DNA of 64,000 nt from Gilliamella sp. wkB7 (GCF_001693435.1 NZ_CM004509.1:2480001-2544000); one strand, 5' to 3'; positions 9,102 through 18,928 are shown, counted from the stretch's first letter. Notes: generated from the letters alone by a model not told the origin. Numbers and translations are program-made.

Positions 9102-9710
9102 ATGCAGAAATATTTAATTTTACTGGCAGGTTGTCCATGTACAGGCAAAACGTATCTAGTTAAACAATTGCAACAGCAATTTAAAGACAGCTTTGTATTA
9201 ACACCCGATGAAGCTAAAGTTTTGTATGCCGAATCGATTGGTTTTAATTCTAAAGCTGAAAAAGAGGCATTAGAACACAAAGTCTGGCATTTTTATTATG
9301 GTGTGTTGCAACTGTATATGGATGCAGGTAAAAGGATCATTATTTCTGAATATCCTTTCAGTGATAAGCAAAAAAAGCAACTCAGTGAATTTGCTGATCA
9401 CTATTATTATCAAGTGATTACAATTCGCTTAGTTGCTGACTTTGATATATTATGGCAACGTCGCTACCTGCGCGACCGCTCGCCAGAACGTCACTTGAGT
9501 CATATTATGCAACATTATCACTATGGTGATAAACTTGAAGATCGCAATTTAGCCGACGATTTAGTGACGAAAGAACAATTTTATCAAATCTGCCAAACCA
9601 GAAAGTATGATCAGTTTGCTTTAGGTCAAGTGATTGAAGTAGATGTAACCCAATATGCAAAGGTCAATTATTCAAGTTTATTAGATGAACTCAAACAAAT
9701 TGTTAAATAA
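9102..9710 (+). CDS. P-loop (AAA_33-type) small-molecule kinase
   Basis: A 202-aa NTP-binding protein with a Walker A motif at residues 10-17 (GCPCTGKT). A Walker-B-like strand (RIIISEYPF) lies near residue 82, and an arginine-rich lid region (LWQRRYLRDRSPERH) near residue 125. This is the layout of zeta-toxin/gluconate-kinase-like P-loop kinases. GAGGTG precedes the ATG, 11 bases after the aldolase stop. In context it is a good candidate to phosphorylate the sugar monophosphate released by the PTS into the bisphosphate needed by the aldolase. That step is inferred from context. Zeta-type toxins share the fold but not this setting. Confidence 0.75.
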   Translation: MQKYLILLAGCPCTGKTYLVKQLQQQFKDSFVLTPDEAKVLYAESIGFNSKAEKEALEHKVWHFYYGVLQLYMDAGKRIIISEYPFSDKQKKQLSEFADHYYYQVITIRLVADFDILWQRRYLRDRSPERHLSHIMQHYHYGDKLEDRNLADDLVTKEQFYQICQTRKYDQFALGQVIEVDVTQYAKVNYSSLLDELKQIVK

Positions 9711-9729
9711 CAACTCTTTTTAGGTAAAA

Positions 9730-9767
9730 ATGCCGACTTACCTTTTCCTACTTGGTTTTGTCGGCAT
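9730..9767 (+). terminator. Hairpin at the end of the PTS-aldolase-kinase operon
   Basis: A perfect 8-bp stem (ATGCCGAC / GTCGGCAT) with a 22-base loop lies 20 bases after the kinase stop. The T-run after it is weak (AGTTATTTTG), so termination may be partial. Confidence 0.55.
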
Positions 9768-9825
9768 AGTTATTTTGTTTGCTTACTTACTTTTTATCAT
9801 TTCAATGGCTAATTAATAATAAAAA

Positions 9826-9878
9826 TCAAAAAAATTTTGCCAATAATGCTTAACCATACTGGGTTATTGCCATTATTG
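9826..9878 (-). terminator. Terminator of fau (minus strand)
   Basis: Read on the minus strand, an outer 8-bp stem (CAATAATG / CATTATTG) with an inner AACC/GGTT stem is followed by AAAATTTTTTTG. It lies immediately after the fau stop and faces the PTS operon hairpin across a convergent gap. Confidence 0.6.
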
Positions 9879-9884
9879 ATAATA

Positions 9885-10430
9885 TTAAGCGTAGATGATT
9901 TCTGGTAGTTTGACATCCCATGGTTGATTATCAATATGAGGTACTTTTTGGCATGCAAACGCCAGACCGATAGGCAAAATTTGCTGGCTTTGGTAATTAG
10001 CTAACATACGATCATAATATCCTCCACCCATACCGATACGATAACCTCTTTCATCAAAAGCAACCAATGGAGTAAAAATAATATCTAATTTTTGGCATGG
10101 TAATACATTTAGTACATTTAAAGCTGGTTGCAGTATATTAAATTTGTTTTTAATTAAAGGTGTTTGTGGAGTGTATTTTAAAAAGAGTAAATGCGAAGAA
10201 GCAAATGGGTGTATAACAGGCAAATAGACAGATTTATTTTGTTGCCATAGATATTCTATAATGGGTTTTGTTTCCACTTCACCATCGAATGATAGAAATA
10301 TTGCTATATTTTTTGCTAATTTTATACTTTGATGTTGGGTGATTTGTTGATAAATAGTATTTTGCGCATTAATGCGTTCAGTTAAGGAGAGTTGGCGTCT
10401 TTTTTGGCGTATATTCTGTCTAATATTCAT
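9885..10430 (-). CDS. fau: 5-formyltetrahydrofolate cyclo-ligase
   Basis: Converts 5-formyl-THF to 5,10-methenyl-THF with ATP, salvaging an inhibitory folate in the cytoplasm. At 181 aa it matches E. coli YgfA. The N-terminal basic helix (RQNIRQKRRQLS) binds ATP phosphate, and the C-terminal signature GYRIGMGGGYYDR near residue 130 is diagnostic. It lies directly downstream of 6S RNA in the same orientation, the same arrangement as ssrS-ygfA in E. coli. It is therefore probably made from 6S read-through transcripts. Confidence 0.93.
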   Translation of the reverse strand: MNIRQNIRQKRRQLSLTERINAQNTIYQQITQHQSIKLAKNIAIFLSFDGEVETKPIIEYLWQQNKSVYLPVIHPFASSHLLFLKYTPQTPLIKNKFNILQPALNVLNVLPCQKLDIIFTPLVAFDERGYRIGMGGGYYDRMLANYQSQQILPIGLAFACQKVPHIDNQPWDVKLPEIIYA

Positions 10431-10462
10431 CAGTTATCACTGTAGAAATAAAACGAGATAAA

Positions 10463-10643
10463 AGCACTCCAAGATGTCGTTTAGGGTCGTAACCCTTGAA
10501 CCCAAGGTTCAAGGTGAACAACATGTTTCGATTTTTAGGTTTCCTTACAAGTAAGGCTTACACACCAATCAAAAGTCACATCATTCTAATATAAAGAGTA
10601 TCGGCTCAGGGGACTAACCCACATCGCGAACATCCCAGAGATG
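10463..10643 (-). ncRNA. ssrS: 6S RNA, regulator of sigma70-RNA polymerase
   Basis: 6S RNA mimics an open promoter and sequesters the sigma70 holoenzyme in stationary phase. On the minus strand the 5' part has GGGATGTTCGC and TAGTCCCCTGAGCCGAT. The 3' part has TTCACCTTGAACC followed by TTGGGTTCAAGGGTTACG and a closing GACATCTTGGAG that pairs with the 5' end. These match the conserved blocks of E. coli 6S in the same order, and the ~180-nt length fits. It sits between zapA and fau exactly as in E. coli. The exact ends are estimated from alignment to the E. coli RNA from memory. Confidence 0.93.
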
Positions 10644-10649
10644 CATATA

Positions 10650-10677
10650 ATATTACAGAATTTAACAAATGATACAA
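10650..10677 (-). promoter_or_regulatory. Promoter of 6S RNA
   Basis: Minus-strand -35 TTGTAT (10672-10677), 16-bp spacer, -10 TAATAT (10650-10655). The predicted start, about 7 bases downstream, coincides with the 5' end expected for 6S RNA. Confidence 0.55.
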
Positions 10678-10709
10678 GGAAGTTTTTATCAAATTTACAA
10701 ATAAAAACG

Positions 10710-10994
10710 TTAATTGTTGGTATTCAAAGCAGAATCAAGCAATTGTTGTAGCATTTTTAGCCTATGGCTAAATTCGTTACTTTTTTCTTTTTCCTTAGTT
10801 AACTCGTAAGAAATATTGAGTGCTGCAGTCATGATAAGTTGCTCACTACCTATTTGTGGAGATTTTTCACGCAAATTAGATAAGCGCTCATCCAAATCTT
10901 TTGCGGCATTGGTTAGTGCGTCAACTTCATCAACCGGACAATTGAATTTTAATGTACGTCCAAAAATTTGAATAGTGACAGCTTGAGTTTCCAT
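10710..10994 (-). CDS. zapA: Cell division protein ZapA
   Basis: Z-ring-associated protein that cross-links and stabilises FtsZ filaments at midcell. It is 94 aa. An N-terminal globular part (VTIQIFGRTLKFNCPVDE) is followed by the long C-terminal coiled coil (YELTKEKEKSNEFSHRLKMLQQLLDSAL). The length is slightly below E. coli ZapA (109). Its start lies 7 bases from the dxs stop, so it appears to ride on the xseB-ispA-dxs transcript. In E. coli zapA is elsewhere from dxs but is also directly upstream of ssrS. Confidence 0.9.
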   Translation of the reverse strand: METQAVTIQIFGRTLKFNCPVDEVDALTNAAKDLDERLSNLREKSPQIGSEQLIMTAALNISYELTKEKEKSNEFSHRLKMLQQLLDSALNTNN

Positions 10995-11001
10995 ATTTAA
11001 C

Positions 11002-12858
11002 CTATTTATTTATAAATTCATTAATTTTTTCTATAATATGTTCACAGTTTAATCCCATCTCATCTCTCATCTCATTTTGAGATCCTTGAGGAATAAACTT
11101 ATCTGGTAATCCAATATTTAAAATATCACATTTTATTTTTTTAGATAATAAAAATTCACAGACGCCACTACCAGCACCGCCTTTAATACTATTTTCTTCT
11201 ACAGTGACAAGTATATTATGAGTTTGGCTAATGTGCAAAAGGACTTTTTCATCTAATGGTTTAACAAAACGCATATCTATGACTGTAGCATTAATTTTTT
11301 TACCCGCCTGTAAAACTTCAGGTAGTAATGTGCCAAAATTGAGTAAAGCTATGTTTTCTCCTTCAATGCATAATTTTGATTCACCTATTGGTATGGGTGC
11401 TAATGGTTCTAATTGCACTCCAATACCTTCACCACGTGGATATCGCACTGCTACAGGACCATTATGTAAATAACCTGTATAGAGCATTTGTCGACACTCA
11501 TTTTCATCACTAGGCGTCATTATGACAAAATTAGGTATGCAACGCATAAAACTTAAATCAAATGAGCCCTGATGCGTTTCACCATCGGCACCAACAATAC
11601 CGGCTCTATCTATAGCAAATAAAACAGGTAAGTTTTGAATGGCAACGTCATGAATAACTTGGTCATAAGCGCGTTGTAAAAAAGTTGAATAAATTGCCAC
11701 GATTGGTTTTAAACCACTAATAGCAAAACCCGCAGCAAGTGTAACTGCATGTTGTTCAGCGATGGCGACATCAAAAAATTGATCTGGATAAAGATTGGCA
11801 AACTTGGTCATACCAGATCCTTCACTCATTGCAGGAGTGATAGCCATTAGTTGTTTATCATTTTGCGCCATTTCACACAACCAATCACCAAAAACTTGAG
11901 AATAGGTTGGTATAACTTTATTTGTCTCTGGCAATATTCCATCTTTGGGATTAAATTTTGGTACACCATGCCATAAAGTTGGATTTTGTTCTGCTGGTGC
12001 ATAACCTTTGCCTTTCTGCGTAATAACATGAAGTAATTGAGGGCCTTTTAGTTGCCGAACTTTTTGTAAAGTGGTTACTAAACTTTCAACATCATGCCCA
12101 TCAACAGGACCAATATAATTAAAACCAAGTTCTTCAAATAAGATTGCTGGTGTCACTAAACCTTTTAAATGTTCTTCGGTTTTTTTAAATAATTCTTTTA
12201 AAGGTGGAATATTAGCAAGCACTCGTTTGCCACTTTCACGGAAAGAAGTATACGTTTTACTTGAAAGAATCTGGGCTAAATGTTGATTAAGTGCACCTGT
12301 ATTTTCTGAAATTGACATGTCATTGTCGTTAACAATCACTAACATGTCGGGTTTAATATGCCCAGCATGATTCATTGCTTCAAATGCCATACCAGCGGTA
12401 AGTGCGCCATCACCAATAATTGCCGCTACCTTTTGTCCAGATTGTTTTTTTTGCTCACTAATAGCAATACCTAAAGCGGCACTGATAGAAGTCGAAGAGT
12501 GGCCTGTAGTTAAAACATCATATTCGCTTTCATTGCGATGTGGGAATGGATGAAGTCCACCTTTTTGCCGGATTGTGAGCATTTGATCTCGTCGGCCAGT
12601 TAAAATTTTATGTGGATAAGCTTGATGACCAACATCCCAAATAATTTTATCAAAAGGGGTATGATAAACATAATGCAGTGCTACTGTTAACTCAACCACA
12701 CCCAGTCCTGATGCTAAATGTCCACTAGATTGACTTACACAATTTAATAAAAATTGTCTTAACTCGCGACAAATTTCAGGCAGCTGAGATTGAGGATAAC
12801 ATCGTAGATCCTCTGGAAAGTTAATTTTTTTTAATAAGGGATAATTATCCAAATTCAT
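11002..12858 (-). CDS. dxs: 1-deoxy-D-xylulose-5-phosphate synthase
   Basis: Thiamine-diphosphate enzyme that condenses pyruvate and glyceraldehyde 3-phosphate, the first and flux-controlling step of the MEP isoprenoid pathway. About 618 aa, as usual. The N-terminal half has [21 protein letters not shown] with its conserved His, [17 protein letters not shown] and the ThDP motif [18 protein letters not shown]...NDNDMS. The central domain has the catalytic Glu region ([17 protein letters not shown]), and a transketolase C-terminal domain follows. ATGs at 12867 and 12858 both lack a clear ribosome site; homology favours 12858 (MNLDNYPLL). It is the third gene of xseB-ispA-dxs. Confidence 0.95.
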   Translation of the reverse strand: MNLDNYPLLKKINFPEDLRCYPQSQLPEICRELRQFLLNCVSQSSGHLASGLGVVELTVALHYVYHTPFDKIIWDVGHQAYPHKILTGRRDQMLTIRQKGGLHPFPHRNESEYDVLTTGHSSTSISAALGIAISEQKKQSGQKVAAIIGDGALTAGMAFEAMNHAGHIKPDMLVIVNDNDMSISENTGALNQHLAQILSSKTYTSFRESGKRVLANIPPLKELFKKTEEHLKGLVTPAILFEELGFNYIGPVDGHDVESLVTTLQKVRQLKGPQLLHVITQKGKGYAPAEQNPTLWHGVPKFNPKDGILPETNKVIPTYSQVFGDWLCEMAQNDKQLMAITPAMSEGSGMTKFANLYPDQFFDVAIAEQHAVTLAAGFAISGLKPIVAIYSTFLQRAYDQVIHDVAIQNLPVLFAIDRAGIVGADGETHQGSFDLSFMRCIPNFVIMTPSDENECRQMLYTGYLHNGPVAVRYPRGEGIGVQLEPLAPIPIGESKLCIEGENIALLNFGTLLPEVLQAGKKINATVIDMRFVKPLDEKVLLHISQTHNILVTVEENSIKGGAGSGVCEFLLSKKIKCDILNIGLPDKFIPQGSQNEMRDEMGLNCEHIIEKINEFINK

Positions 12859-12879
12859 TTTTATCATTAAGTTATCGTG

Positions 12880-13749
12880 TTAACTATTTCGATTTATAAT
12901 AAAACCAGCGAGATCTTGCAGTGATTGGCTATTATAAGGTATTTGGTTGAGACTATCGATAGCTTGATTATATAACTGTTTTGTCATATCTATAGCTGTT
13001 TGTAAGCCTAATAAAGCAGGATAGGTAGATTTCTCATGTATAATATCGGAGCCTTTAGGTTTGCCCATAATAGCTTGTTCACCAATGACATCTAAAATGT
13101 CATCCTGAATTTGAAAAGCGAGTCCAATTGCTTGGGCATAGCTATTGAGCAAGGGATAGTAAGGCTTACTTATATCGCCACTGGCAAATGCACCTAATCG
13201 GACCGCCGCGTTAATTAATGTTCCAGTCTTATAGTTGTGGATTTTTTGTAAATGTTCAAGGGTGATAGATTGGTGCTCTGCTTGCAAATCAAGTGACTGT
13301 CCTAAGCACATACCTGCTAACCCGCTAGCATTGGCAAGTTCTGCAATCATGTTAATTTTAACTTGATTATCCAGATGTTGGCTTTCAGATAATATACTAA
13401 ACGCTAATGATTGCAATGCATCACCAGCAAGTATTGCTTCAGCGTGTCCATATTGGATATGACATGTCGGTTTTCCGCGTCGTAGGTTATCATTATCCAT
13501 AGCAGGTAAATCATCATGAATTAATGAATAAGTATGAATCATTTCAATTGCAGCCGCTGCTTCATCAAGTTTTGATAACGGACAATCAAACATTTGCCCA
13601 GTTAAATAGACCAGTATTGGGCGGATTCTCTTACCGCCAGCTAACAAGCTATAGTTCATAGCTTGCTGCAATTTAGAAGAAGGGAACTGAGTAATATATG
13701 TCGTTAAGAACGTATTGATTCGCTCTTGTAATGGTTTTAAATTATTCAT
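12880..13749 (-). CDS. ispA: (2E,6E)-farnesyl diphosphate synthase
   Basis: Prenyl transferase that elongates dimethylallyl diphosphate to farnesyl diphosphate, the precursor of undecaprenyl phosphate and quinone side chains. 289 aa. It contains [14 protein letters not shown], the first Asp-rich motif [18 protein letters not shown] near residue 85, and the second, [13 protein letters not shown], near residue 215. It overlaps the end of xseB by 8 bases and is followed closely by dxs, the standard xseB-ispA-dxs operon of gammaproteobacteria. Confidence 0.95.
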   Translation of the reverse strand: MNNLKPLQERINTFLTTYITQFPSSKLQQAMNYSLLAGGKRIRPILVYLTGQMFDCPLSKLDEAAAAIEMIHTYSLIHDDLPAMDNDNLRRGKPTCHIQYGHAEAILAGDALQSLAFSILSESQHLDNQVKINMIAELANASGLAGMCLGQSLDLQAEHQSITLEHLQKIHNYKTGTLINAAVRLGAFASGDISKPYYPLLNSYAQAIGLAFQIQDDILDVIGEQAIMGKPKGSDIIHEKSTYPALLGLQTAIDMTKQLYNQAIDSLNQIPYNSQSLQDLAGFIINRNS

Positions 13750-13987
13750 TATTATCGGTTAAAAATTCAGATAGTTCTGCATCACTATTTTCAGATAATA
13801 ATATCTGAATGCGTTGTTCCGCTTGTTGTAATTGCTTTTGACCTGATTTAGCTAATTTGACACCTTTTTCAAACTCATTCAATGCTTCGTCTAATGGTAA
13901 ATCACCATTTTCTAATTGTGAAACAATGGTTTCAAGTTGTTTAAGTGTTTCTTCAAAACTAGGTTCAGTTACTTGTTTTTTAGCCAT
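13742..13987 (-). CDS. xseB: Exodeoxyribonuclease VII small subunit
   Basis: Small subunit of the exonuclease that degrades single-stranded DNA together with XseA. The 81-residue protein is almost all helical: [54 protein letters not shown]. An in-frame ATG lies 7 codons earlier, but AAGGA just before the ATG at 13987 and the MAKKQ start (compare MPKKN in E. coli) decide the start. First gene of the xseB-ispA-dxs-zapA run. A 38-bp promoter-like element lies about 60-100 bp upstream. Confidence 0.93.
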   Translation of the reverse strand: MAKKQVTEPSFEETLKQLETIVSQLENGDLPLDEALNEFEKGVKLAKSGQKQLQQAEQRIQILLSENSDAELSEFLTDNNE

Positions 13988-14049
13988 ATTGTATTCCTTG
14001 TTGTACAAAATGAGTATACACGTATTTTCAGTAATGGTGAATTAAGATG

Positions 14050-14086
14050 TTTTATACTCAAACGTATGCATTACCTGAAACTTTTT
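14050..14086 (-). repeat. Copy 3 of a 38-bp promoter-like intergenic element, upstream of xseB
   Basis: Minus-strand element with -35-like TTCAGG (14074-14079), 17-bp spacer and -10-like TATAAA (14051-14056). The direct repeats GTTTCAG and GTTTGAG start 18 bp apart. It closely resembles elements at 28133-28170 and 52716-52753. Here it is well placed to be the promoter of xseB-ispA-dxs-zapA, with a leader of about 57 nt. Confidence 0.6.
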
Positions 14087-14179
14087 GACAAAATTTAATA
14101 ATGTAATTTCAACAATGTACTTTAAAAAACGTAAATTCAACAACGTTAATTTAATTGATTAGCCATCGCAGTAAGATAT

Positions 14180-15526
14180 TTAATCTTTATTTCGGTTAAG
14201 TTCATCTACAGATAATAATGCAATGTCTGGATTAATTGGTTTTTTAACTTCTACTCCTAATTCACGAAATCGCTCAATTTGACCAATAATATTACCGCGA
14301 CCTTTGGACAGCTTATTAAGAGAATTTTGATAAGTTTGTTGAGCTTTATCAAGTGTGCTACCAAGGGTTTCCATGTCTTCAACAAAACCGCGGACTTTAT
14401 CATACAATTTACTTGCTTTATCTGCAATTAGCTCTGCATTACGATTTTGGTGCTCATAACGCCATAAATTATGAATCGTACGTAAGGCAACTAAAAGAGT
14501 GGTTGGGCTGACAATCATAATGTTATTTTTGAGCGCATCATTAATCAAAGATGGATCACTATCAATAGCACATAAGAATGCTGGCTCTACAGGGATAAAC
14601 ATTAATATATAATCTAATGAATTAATGCCAATTAATTTATGATAATCTTTTTGACTGAGTTGCTTTAAATGGTTACGTACCGCAGTTAAATGATCGGATA
14701 ATGCTTTGGTTTTTACAATTTCTTCATCATTATTGAAATAACGTTCATATGCTACTAGTGTCACTTTTGAATCAATAACCACATCACCTCCTTGAGGTAG
14801 ATGTACAATGACGTCAGGTTGTAAACGTTGGTTATTTTCATTGGTTAAATTGACCTGTGTATCATATTCATAACCTAATCTTAAACCCGAATTATCAAGT
14901 ATTTGGCTAAGTATAAACTCTCCCCAATTTCCTTGAATTTTATTGTTACCTTTTAAAGCATTAGTGAGATTGGTTGCCTCTTTAGTCATTTGTTGATTCA
15001 GTTGCTGTAAATTGCGAATCTCATGAGTAAGTGTATGGCGTTCTTTTGCTTCTTCGCCAAAACTATCTTGCACTTGCTTTTTAAAGCTCTCCAATTGATC
15101 TTTTAATGGTGATAATAAAAAATTAAGGCTTTGCTTATTTTGTTGTTCAATTTTTTTACCACTGTGCTCAAATATACGATTGGCTAAGTTTTCAAACTGA
15201 GTTGTAAGTCGTTGTTCACTTTGCTCAAGTATTGTCTGGCGTTCATGGGCTGCATTACGCGTTTCTTCTAAACGCGTTTTTAGTTCGCTAATAGTAGCAA
15301 GTTGCGCGACATTTTGTTGTCGATATTGGTTTAATTCACTCTCAAGCTGATTTAATTCATTAGTTAATGTTTGATTCTCTTGTCTTATCTGAGAAAGTTG
15401 TAAATTAAATAATTGGTTTGAATTATTAATAAGTAGCTGTGATTTAACTAATAAAATTAATAAAATCAATGACACTATTCCAAGAATAATCGCGACCCAC
15501 TCAGTAAGACCAAAATTACTTATCAT
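14180..15526 (-). CDS. rmuC: DNA recombination protein RmuC
   Basis: RmuC-family protein thought to limit recombination at inverted repeats; the C-terminal half is a predicted nuclease-like domain. About 448 aa. An N-terminal membrane anchor (residues ~10-27, WVAIILGIVSLILLILLV) is followed by a long Gln/Glu/Leu coiled coil to about residue 150. The conserved RmuC domain comes next (QGNWGEFILSQILDNSGLRLGYEYDTQVN, LQPDVIVHLPQGGDVVIDSKVTL). A GTG overlaps the epmA stop codon and an ATG follows at once; either could start translation. The gene is translationally coupled to epmA. Confidence 0.92.
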   Translation of the reverse strand: MISNFGLTEWVAIILGIVSLILLILLVKSQLLINNSNQLFNLQLSQIRQENQTLTNELNQLESELNQYRQQNVAQLATISELKTRLEETRNAAHERQTILEQSEQRLTTQFENLANRIFEHSGKKIEQQNKQSLNFLLSPLKDQLESFKKQVQDSFGEEAKERHTLTHEIRNLQQLNQQMTKEATNLTNALKGNNKIQGNWGEFILSQILDNSGLRLGYEYDTQVNLTNENNQRLQPDVIVHLPQGGDVVIDSKVTLVAYERYFNNDEEIVKTKALSDHLTAVRNHLKQLSQKDYHKLIGINSLDYILMFIPVEPAFLCAIDSDPSLINDALKNNIMIVSPTTLLVALRTIHNLWRYEHQNRNAELIADKASKLYDKVRGFVEDMETLGSTLDKAQQTYQNSLNKLSKGRGNIIGQIERFRELGVEVKKPINPDIALLSVDELNRNKD

Positions 15527-15528
15527 CA

Positions 15529-16503
15529 CTAAGCCCTTTCAAAGGTAAATGAAATTACATCATCTAGTTTCTTTGAATCAAGCGCTAACATGATTAAGCG
15601 ATCTAAACCTACCGCAACGCCTGCACAGTCAGGTAGACCATTTTCCATTGCAGCTAACAGATCAATATCGATTTCTTGTTGAGGAAGATTCAGATTGAGT
15701 CTATCTTGATTGTTTTGTTCAAAACGTAGTCTTTGTTCTTGAGGGTTTGTTAATTCCTTAAAACCATTAGCAAGTTCAACACCTTTATAATAGAATTCAA
15801 AGCGCCCAGCAACGCGATGATCTTCACTGCTAATTGTGGCTAATGCTGCTTGTGAAGCAGGGAAGTTATATACGGCAATCGGTTTATCATGACCAATATG
15901 GGGTTCAACGCCAAAAGTAAATAAACATTGCAATAAACCATCTCTATCAAACTCTTCTGTTTTAATCCCGATATTGAGCTGATTAACTGCGTTAACTAAC
16001 GTTGCTTGATCTGCTTCTAATGGATCAATATTAAGGTGACGTTGAAACGCTTTTTGATAAGAAACACGTTCTGCTGGCTCACAATCTAAAATTGTTTGTA
16101 ATAGATCATCAACTTCATTAATCATTTGCATCATATCAAATTGAATTCGATACCATTCAAGCATAGTAAATTCAGGATTATGAAAATCGCTGATTTCCTC
16201 ATGATTGCGAAAACATTTACAGATCTGATAGATTGGACCACTCCCGGCAGCTAATAAACGCTTCATGTGATATTCTGGACTGGTAATTAATGACATTTTT
16301 CGCCCAAGTTGTGCGTCGAATTCACCTGGTCTAAAAAAAGTAGTAGAGAAAGAGCTCAAATGCACATCAGTAACGGCATATTGGCTCAAGGTCGGCGTTT
16401 CGACTTCCAATATACAGCGATCAGTAAAAAATTGTCGTACTTGTGAAATAATTTTTGCGCGCTTGAGTAGGTTATTGATAGATGCGGAAGGTTGCCAAGT
16501 CAT
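15529..16503 (-). CDS. epmA: Elongation factor P-(R)-beta-lysine ligase EpmA
   Basis: Truncated class II lysyl-tRNA-synthetase homologue that attaches (R)-beta-lysine to a lysine of EF-P, relieving ribosome stalling at polyproline. 324 aa, against 325 in E. coli; the anticodon-binding domain is absent, as expected. Class II motifs are visible: [15 protein letters not shown] (motif 1), [22 protein letters not shown] (motif 2) and [14 protein letters not shown] (motif 3). EF-P and epmB are not in the window. Transcribed from a position just downstream of the opgH terminator and followed without a gap by rmuC. Confidence 0.94.
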   Translation of the reverse strand: MTWQPSASINNLLKRAKIISQVRQFFTDRCILEVETPTLSQYAVTDVHLSSFSTTFFRPGEFDAQLGRKMSLITSPEYHMKRLLAAGSGPIYQICKCFRNHEEISDFHNPEFTMLEWYRIQFDMMQMINEVDDLLQTILDCEPAERVSYQKAFQRHLNIDPLEADQATLVNAVNQLNIGIKTEEFDRDGLLQCLFTFGVEPHIGHDKPIAVYNFPASQAALATISSEDHRVAGRFEFYYKGVELANGFKELTNPQEQRLRFEQNNQDRLNLNLPQQEIDIDLLAAMENGLPDCAGVAVGLDRLIMLALDSKKLDDVISFTFERA

Positions 16504-16541
16504 AAAAAATATCCATGGATTTTGATCAATTACTAAAAGAA

Positions 16542-16570
16542 GAAAAATAGGGCTTAAGCCCTATTTTTTA
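16542..16570 (-). terminator. Terminator of the opgG-opgH operon
   Basis: A perfect palindrome (AAAATAGGGCTT / AAGCCCTATTTT) flanked by A- and T-rich runs lies directly after the opgH stop. On the minus strand it reads stem then TTTTTCT; the symmetry would allow function in both directions. Confidence 0.8.
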
Positions 16571-18928
16571 TTATTGACGTTCATTTTGCCATAAAGTGAA
16601 TAAATTGTCGTACTTTTCTTGAAGCTGCCAAATATGCTGATGTAGCTCAGAAAGAATAATTGGATCTTCTAAAATTGCTAGCTGTTGTTCTTTATTAATT
16701 TTTTCTAAATCAGCTTGTTTAAATTGCTCAATTAACTCAAAACGTCTTTGCTCAATTTTTATATTAGGTAAATGGCGAGAAGTGGATAATGTACAAGCTA
16801 ACGCATTGTAAATAGGATCAACTAATGCCATGATAAAACCATGTTCAACGATATTAGCTTCCGTTTTAACTAGATATTCTCCCGTCATGGTCACAGCTTT
16901 AGCTGGATGAGTTTCTTCTGGCGTTAAAAATAAACCTAATTTTTTAGCTTTCATGCCAATGCTTGATAATCCTGAAATTCTAATCACTAATGGCGAAATA
17001 GTCAGTGGAATTAGAATAGCAATATACCAGTAAGTAAACTGAGGATTTAACCAAATAATTACGCCAAGCCAAATAATGCCTAATAAAGAGAGAGTCCAAC
17101 AAAAATAGAAAGATTCCCCCCATGTTAAAGCATCATCGTTTCTTGACGGTGATTTCCATTGAATTTTACTGCCTAGCCATGCTTTTAGCACGAACTTACT
17201 ATGGAATATCATACGAATAGGGGCTAATATCATCGACCAGAACATTTCGATGAATATTGATAAAGTCAGCTTGAAAATTCCCCCCACATCTTTGGCACCT
17301 GTTTTAGCGATGATAATGCCATAACTAAAGAATTTAGGCGCAAACAATAATACCATCGTCGTAGATAACAATTGTAATGCCAAATTTTCATCCCATCTTG
17401 GCCATGTCGGATAAAATTGGTTAGGTTGGAAAAAATATTGTTGATCAGATAAATTAAAAACTAATAAAAGCAGCGTTGAGAAAAATAAAAATATTAACCA
17501 TAATAATGATGAAATATAAGCCATTCCACTCGTTAAAAACATAACTCTATGTGTTAAAGTTATACCACTTTTAAAAATCAATCTTAAATTAATTAAGTTC
17601 CCCATACACCAACGGTTATCTCGTTTTAGATCTTCAATCATATTGCCTGGTAGTTCTTCGTAACTGCCATTCATATTATAGGCGATCCAAACTCCATATC
17701 CTGCACGTCTCATCAATGTAGCTTCAACAAGATCGTGTGACAAAATATGAATCGACCCTTTACGTTTTTGTAATGGGGATAAAATACAGTGTTCAATAAA
17801 AGGTTTTAAGCGAATCATGGCATTGTGTCCCCAATACTGTGCTTCGCTAAGTTGCCAAAAATGGGTCCCTGCACAAAAAATATCACTGTAAATCTGATTG
17901 GCAAATTGTTGAATTCGACCATAAAGCGTTTTCATTCTAACTGATTTCGGCGGTGACTGTAATATGCCCGCTTTAGGTGTCATTTCCATCATGGCAATCA
18001 TATTTAAAATACAATCACCAGTCATAATACTGTCGGCGTCAAGTATTAACATATATTCATATAAATGTCCCCAGCGTCGACAAAAATCATCAATATTACC
18101 ACTTTTACGTTTTACTCGGCGTTTACGATGTCGGTAAAAAATATTGCATCCATTATTATCTTTTTGAGCGTTAAAATCTGCCCATGCTTTTAATTCATTA
18201 ACATAAAGATCGGGATCATTTGTATCGCTTAAAATATAGAAATCACAGCAATCCGCGTGACCGGTTTCAACCAAAGATTGATAGGTCGCTTGTAATCCAG
18301 CAAAAACTCGTGCTACATCTTCATTACAAATTGGCATAACTAACGCAGTACGATGATTATCATCAATGTGTTTTGCTGCATCTTTAGGGATCTCAATAGT
18401 ATAACGGTCTTTTCTTATTACAGCTAAAATTAGTCCCATAACGCTTGTCCAAAAACCAATTGAAATCCAAGCAAACAAAATAGCAAATAGGAAAATAATA
18501 AATCCTTGTATAATATAAGGAATAATGCTGTATATGGCTAATTTAGGATTATTCACCCAATTAGCCATGAAATTAATTTTTTCCCAGCTTTGATAAGGTA
18601 ACAGTGTCGATAGATAGGTAGTCCCGAAATATGTTTGTATTACAATTAGTGCAAACATTATTAAGCGACGAATAACTGCGATGAGATTAACTCTAGCTTT
18701 GAAATTGGCTTTATAGCGTTTGTTCCATTTTTGTGGTTGAATCGAAACGCGTTCAACTTTTGGATAACTGGGCTGCTGATTCCTTTCATCAATATAGTTT
18801 GATGTGTCGCCAATTTGATTTAGGCGATATTTCAGAAACTCAGTATCATTTGGCTCAATTCCATTGTTATTTGATTTCTGGCGCCAATCATCTGCGCCAG
18901 AAAGAGTAGCAAAGTAATCTTTTTTCAT
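16571..18928 (-). CDS. opgH: Osmoregulated periplasmic glucan glucosyltransferase OpgH
   Basis: Inner-membrane GT2 processive glucosyltransferase that makes the beta-1,2-linked glucan backbone from UDP-glucose and exports it. 785 aa, shorter than E. coli OpgH (847). Two membrane segments lie near residues 90-170. The large cytoplasmic GT domain has LVMPICNEDVARVFAGL, the DADS metal motif (LILDADSIMTG) near residue 300, HDLVEATLMRRAGYGVW, and DLKRDNRWCMGNL corresponding to the (Q/R)xxRW motif. Several membrane helices lie in the last third. It follows opgG by 18 bases. Confidence 0.94.
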   Translation of the reverse strand: MKKDYFATLSGADDWRQKSNNNGIEPNDTEFLKYRLNQIGDTSNYIDERNQQPSYPKVERVSIQPQKWNKRYKANFKARVNLIAVIRRLIMFALIVIQTYFGTTYLSTLLPYQSWEKINFMANWVNNPKLAIYSIIPYIIQGFIIFLFAILFAWISIGFWTSVMGLILAVIRKDRYTIEIPKDAAKHIDDNHRTALVMPICNEDVARVFAGLQATYQSLVETGHADCCDFYILSDTNDPDLYVNELKAWADFNAQKDNNGCNIFYRHRKRRVKRKSGNIDDFCRRWGHLYEYMLILDADSIMTGDCILNMIAMMEMTPKAGILQSPPKSVRMKTLYGRIQQFANQIYSDIFCAGTHFWQLSEAQYWGHNAMIRLKPFIEHCILSPLQKRKGSIHILSHDLVEATLMRRAGYGVWIAYNMNGSYEELPGNMIEDLKRDNRWCMGNLINLRLIFKSGITLTHRVMFLTSGMAYISSLLWLIFLFFSTLLLLVFNLSDQQYFFQPNQFYPTWPRWDENLALQLLSTTMVLLFAPKFFSYGIIIAKTGAKDVGGIFKLTLSIFIEMFWSMILAPIRMIFHSKFVLKAWLGSKIQWKSPSRNDDALTWGESFYFCWTLSLLGIIWLGVIIWLNPQFTYWYIAILIPLTISPLVIRISGLSSIGMKAKKLGLFLTPEETHPAKAVTMTGEYLVKTEANIVEHGFIMALVDPIYNALACTLSTSRHLPNIKIEQRRFELIEQFKQADLEKINKEQQLAILEDPIILSELHQHIWQLQEKYDNLFTLWQNERQ

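Noticed and set aside
8233-9710. Zeta-toxin/antitoxin interpretation of the P-loop kinase and its neighbours
   Set aside because: No antitoxin-like partner gene, and the gene is embedded in a sugar operon with tight spacing. A metabolic kinase is more likely.
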